A stretch of DNA of 64,000 bases from Histomonas meleagridis. Lineage: Eukaryota; Parabasalia; Tritrichomonadida; Dientamoebidae. Shown here one piece after another: positions 60,790-64,000 of the stretch. Each line of letters begins with the position of its first letter. Position 1 is the first letter of the stretch. The stretch covers positions 988,769-1,052,768 of the forward strand of contig WSYJ01000099.1 in the NCBI GenBank assembly GCA_020186115.1, written 5' to 3'. The notes under the pieces were generated by a model. That model was not told where the DNA came from and did not search any database. It worked only from the letters and a program-made list of their open reading frames with translations. The translations under genes were made by a program, and so were the position numbers.

Positions 60790-63640
60790 TTATATAGGAA
60801 AACCCGCTGAACTGAAGCATCTCAATAAGCGGAGGAAAATAAACTAACTAGGATACTCTTAGTAAGTGCGACCGAAGAGAGTAAAGCTCGATAATTTAAA
60901 ATCTATTTTTAGATTAATGTAATTTATTAAACTTATTAATTAAAATATTAAACTATTGATTAAATACATGGCTATAAAGAGTTTAAGCCTCGTTACAATT
61001 ATTTTAATTAAGCATAGGTTTAAATAAAGGAGTCGGATAGCTTGAGAATGCTATCTTAAAATAGGTAGTACATCCTATCTAAAGCTAAATATTGTAAAGA
61101 GACCGATAGTATACAAGTAGTGTGAACGAAAGATGAAAAGAACTCCTGAACGGAGAGTTAATAGCGCCTGAACTTGTTTAGGGTAAGGTATTTCATTAAT
61201 ACACCCGTCTTGAAACACGGATTAGGGAGTTTGACTATAATACGAGTATTTAATTATTAAAATTTAAATGCGAAAAGAAATTAACTGCTCTTTTTTTTTG
61301 GAGATGGCTATAGAGTATTATTGTCAAAACCCGAATGGAGGTGAACTATGCCTGTACAGATTGAAGTCAGGGGAAACTCTGATGGAAGATCGTCCGCGTT
61401 ATTGATGTGCAAATCATTTGCTTGATATGGGTATAGGTGCGAAAGACTCATCGAACCTCCTAATAGCTGGTTTCCTCCGAATTTTCCCTAAGGATAGCTG
61501 TAATATTTATTAATAGTTAAGGAGAGTAGAGAAATGGGTAGAGGTGTAGTGGAACTCCGGTTCTGCAACTTATTTCCAAACTTCGAACCTTCTTAAAATG
61601 AATAATTTTTCTAATAGAAATTAATCATCTAAAGAATATATATTACAAGTGGGCTCTTACCGGTAAGCGGTTATGGCGAAAAGGGATGAACCTAACGTAT
61701 AGATAAAGTGCCTAAATTTACTATTAATGAAACCATTAAGAGAGTCCATGTATTTAGACAGCGGGTCGGTGCCCCTAAAAGCAGGTATCCGTTAATGAGT
61801 GTGTTAAAACTCCCCCGCCGAATACTCTGGCCTCGAAAATGAATGGCGCATATAGTAATTACTGATACTATACAAATAATTTTTAAATAATTATTTAGTA
61901 GGGGGATGTGAATAACTTTAAGAATTTTTTTTTTTTTTTTTAAATTAAAAGTTATTTATTACAAATCCTAATTGAAGTAGCGATTATCCAGGTTAAAATC
62001 CTGGGGGCTGATGAGGAGTAGGGTTTCTGGGCAACTTAAATAGACCCAGAGTTAGTCGAACCTAATTTCAATAAAGAAAGAAAGGGAATATGAATGATAT
62101 TTCATAACTAAAAATTTTTTTTAATAAATAGTGGTAACACAAATTTAAAAAATTATCAATATTAATTAAATACTGTAAATAATAGGGATTTCTTTCCTAT
62201 ATAACTTTAATTATTTCCTAAGAATCAAATCAATTGGAGAATAGTTGAAATAATTTAGTAAAACTTAAAATTCGTTTTAAGTTACGGCTATTTAATTAAT
62301 CCTTGAAAAGATAATTTTAAACTAAAAAATTTTTACTCGTACCGATAACCGCATCAGGTCTTCAAGGTAAGTAGCTTCTGGCCATTAAGTTATAATAATT
62401 TAGGGAATTCGGCCAATTAGAGCTGTAACTTCGGGATAAAGCTTGGCTCTGATGGAAATCAGAACCGATAGTTACAAGGAGAGCCCAACTGTTTAATAAA
62501 AACTTAGTATTATGTAATTACTAATAAAAGTATTAAACATAATATGAATCCTGCTCAGTGCTGTGTTTGTTAACTTGGAAAAATTCAATTAAGCGCCGGT
62601 AAATAGCTGGGGTAACTATGACTCTTATCAAAGTAGCGAAATACCTCGTCACTTAATTAGTGACCTGCATGAACGGAGCTATGAGGTTCTCACTGTCCCA
62701 AATTATTACTTAGCGAACCAACAGTTGTGGGAACGGGCACAAATTATCCAGCGGGGAAAGAAGACCCTGTAGAGCTTCACTTTGGTCTAATTTTGTATAG
62801 TTTCGTTAGGGGTGCAGACTAGGTGGGACATTTAATAAATGGATTATGAGAAACCACTACCCTTTCTGGAATTATACTTACTTTTTAATTAAAAGGATAG
62901 AATTAGATAGAAAGTTTGTCTGGGGCGGCACACCTTCGAAAAAAGCAGCGAAGGTGTCCTAAGTTAAGCTCAGTAAGGACAGAAATCTTACGTTGAGGAT
63001 AAGGCCAAAAGCTTAATTTACTGTGTCTTTTTGTACTAGAATCAGTTATGAAAGTAAGGCCTAACGATCCCTAATTAGTCTTAGGTATGTAAGACTTGGG
63101 GTGACAGACAAGTTACCTCCGGGACAACTGGCTTGTGGCTGCTAAGAGATCAAATCAACGCAGCTTTTTGATTCTTCGATGTCGGCTCTTCCTATCCTAG
63201 TGATGTATAAGTCACTAAGGGTTGGATTGTTCACCCGTATTAGGGATCGTGAGCTGGGTTTAGACCGTCGTGAGCCAGGTTTGTTTTTATCCTACTGGAT
63301 ATTTATATTAAGTATCATGTTAGTAGTTTGATTTAGTACGAGAGGAACTGTTGATTATGGTCTCTGGTTAAGGAATTTTAGGAAACTAAATGTTCCAAAG
63401 CTACGCCATCTGAGATAATGGCTGAAGGCCTCTTAAGCCAGAAACTCTTCTAAAAATTGATACTTTAAAACTATTTTAAAATTATGAGATAAAATTAATA
63501 TATTTTTAAATAAAAATCTCTTTAGTTTTAATGACCAAATGTAGAAGACATTTTGTCAACTAGGGTCCTGTAAGTGTAAGAGTGGCATTTAGTCACGATT
63601 CACTGAGGGTCAGCCTAAGTTGTATGGTTATTATAATGTA
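60790..63640 (+). rRNA. 28S (LSU) rRNA, unit 2
   Basis: About 2.85 kb, with both blocks missing from unit 1: CCCGTCTTGAAACACGGA (61204 on) and the 3' region GGTCTCTGGTTAAG to CCTCTTAAGCCAGAAAC (63359-63446). The sarcin-ricin loop AGTACGAGAGGAACTG (63335-63350) is intact. Variable domains are AT-rich and reduced. Ends are placed by comparison with general LSU ends and are approximate. Confidence 0.95.
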
Positions 63641-64000
63641 ATTTAAAAAAAAATTTTTTTCAATTTTTTTTTGCTTATTTTTGTCCGACCAAATAAAAAT
63701 TCAAAATATTTTGTATACTTTATCATTATAATGAATTATTCTTAATACTATTTTTTCATCAATTTTGACAGAATTCAATTGTTATTTGGTCTGAAATACA
63801 AAATAAACTATTTAAAAAGTCTAATTTTTTTTTTTTTTTTGGTGCTGCACAGCAAAAATCATCAAAATTTTCAAAATTTTTTAAATTGCATTTTTAAACT
63901 TATTAACTAATGACATTCATGCTTTCTTATGATCATTTTGCTTAATTTTTGATTTTTATTGAAATATTCTAATTATTAATAATTAATTCTAATTTTTAAA
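63641..64000 (+). other. Start of the rDNA spacer after unit 2
   Basis: Matches the start of the previous spacer (51441 on) including the AAATAAACTATTTAAAAAGT and CAGCAAAAATCATCAAAA blocks. The rDNA tandem array therefore continues beyond the window. Confidence 0.85.

Overview
This window looks like a nuclear contig from a parabasalid (trichomonad) flagellate. The 18S rRNA opens with the trichomonad form of the eukaryotic 5' end, the 5.8S is the short trichomonad type, protein genes carry no obvious introns, DUF3447/ankyrin genes of the trichomonad type occur, and several start codons are preceded by Inr-like TCA(C/T)TTT motifs. The strong AT bias, which reaches into the rRNA itself, points to the Tritrichomonadida and suggests a Histomonas/Dientamoeba-like organism. 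The species is inference and was not searched.

Layout. 1-9.95 kb: a compact block of minus-strand housekeeping genes: a protein kinase, an ARL16-like GTPase, two tandem paralogous type I surface proteins, a TBC1D20-like Rab-GAP, a hydrogenosomal-porin-like beta-barrel protein, a nucleoside phosphorylase and a winged-helix-like protein. 10-16.2 kb: plus-strand genes: an ARM-like protein, a VPS11-like RING protein without beta-propeller, a membrane-anchored unknown and ribosomal protein uL2/RPL8. 16.3-28.2 kb: accessory region with three DUF3447-ankyrin loci (A, B, C) and a small GTPase. 29.5-40.9 kb: a Nup58-like FG nucleoporin, a PMT-family mannosyltransferase without MIR domains, an AAG DNA glycosylase, a 1508-aa helical-repeat protein, a fourth ankyrin remnant (D), a flavodoxin and a CENP-S-like histone-fold protein. 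41.1-43.9 kb: decayed minus-strand genes, including one with phage-tail-fibre-like HxH repeats. 44.2-64 kb: ribosomal DNA with two 18S-5.8S-28S units 11,823 bp apart and long AT-rich spacers that carry a degenerate tRNA-like element.

The most unusual signal is in the ankyrin loci. Codon-intact ankyrin modules of about 90 nt alternate with spacers that are exactly 80 nt long in 17 measured cases across four loci, although many of these spacers differ widely in sequence. The 80 nt resolve into four degenerate 20-nt units. Shorter spacers of about three units can be read through in frame, and one spacer has expanded to exactly eight units (160 bp). Canonical GT-AG introns do not explain the boundaries. 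The spacers may be unusual constant-length introns, or a 20-nt copy-number element that sets whether successive ankyrin modules are joined in frame.

The left rDNA unit lacks two conserved 28S blocks and has changes in universally conserved 18S positions, so it is either a defective copy or an assembly/polishing artefact.
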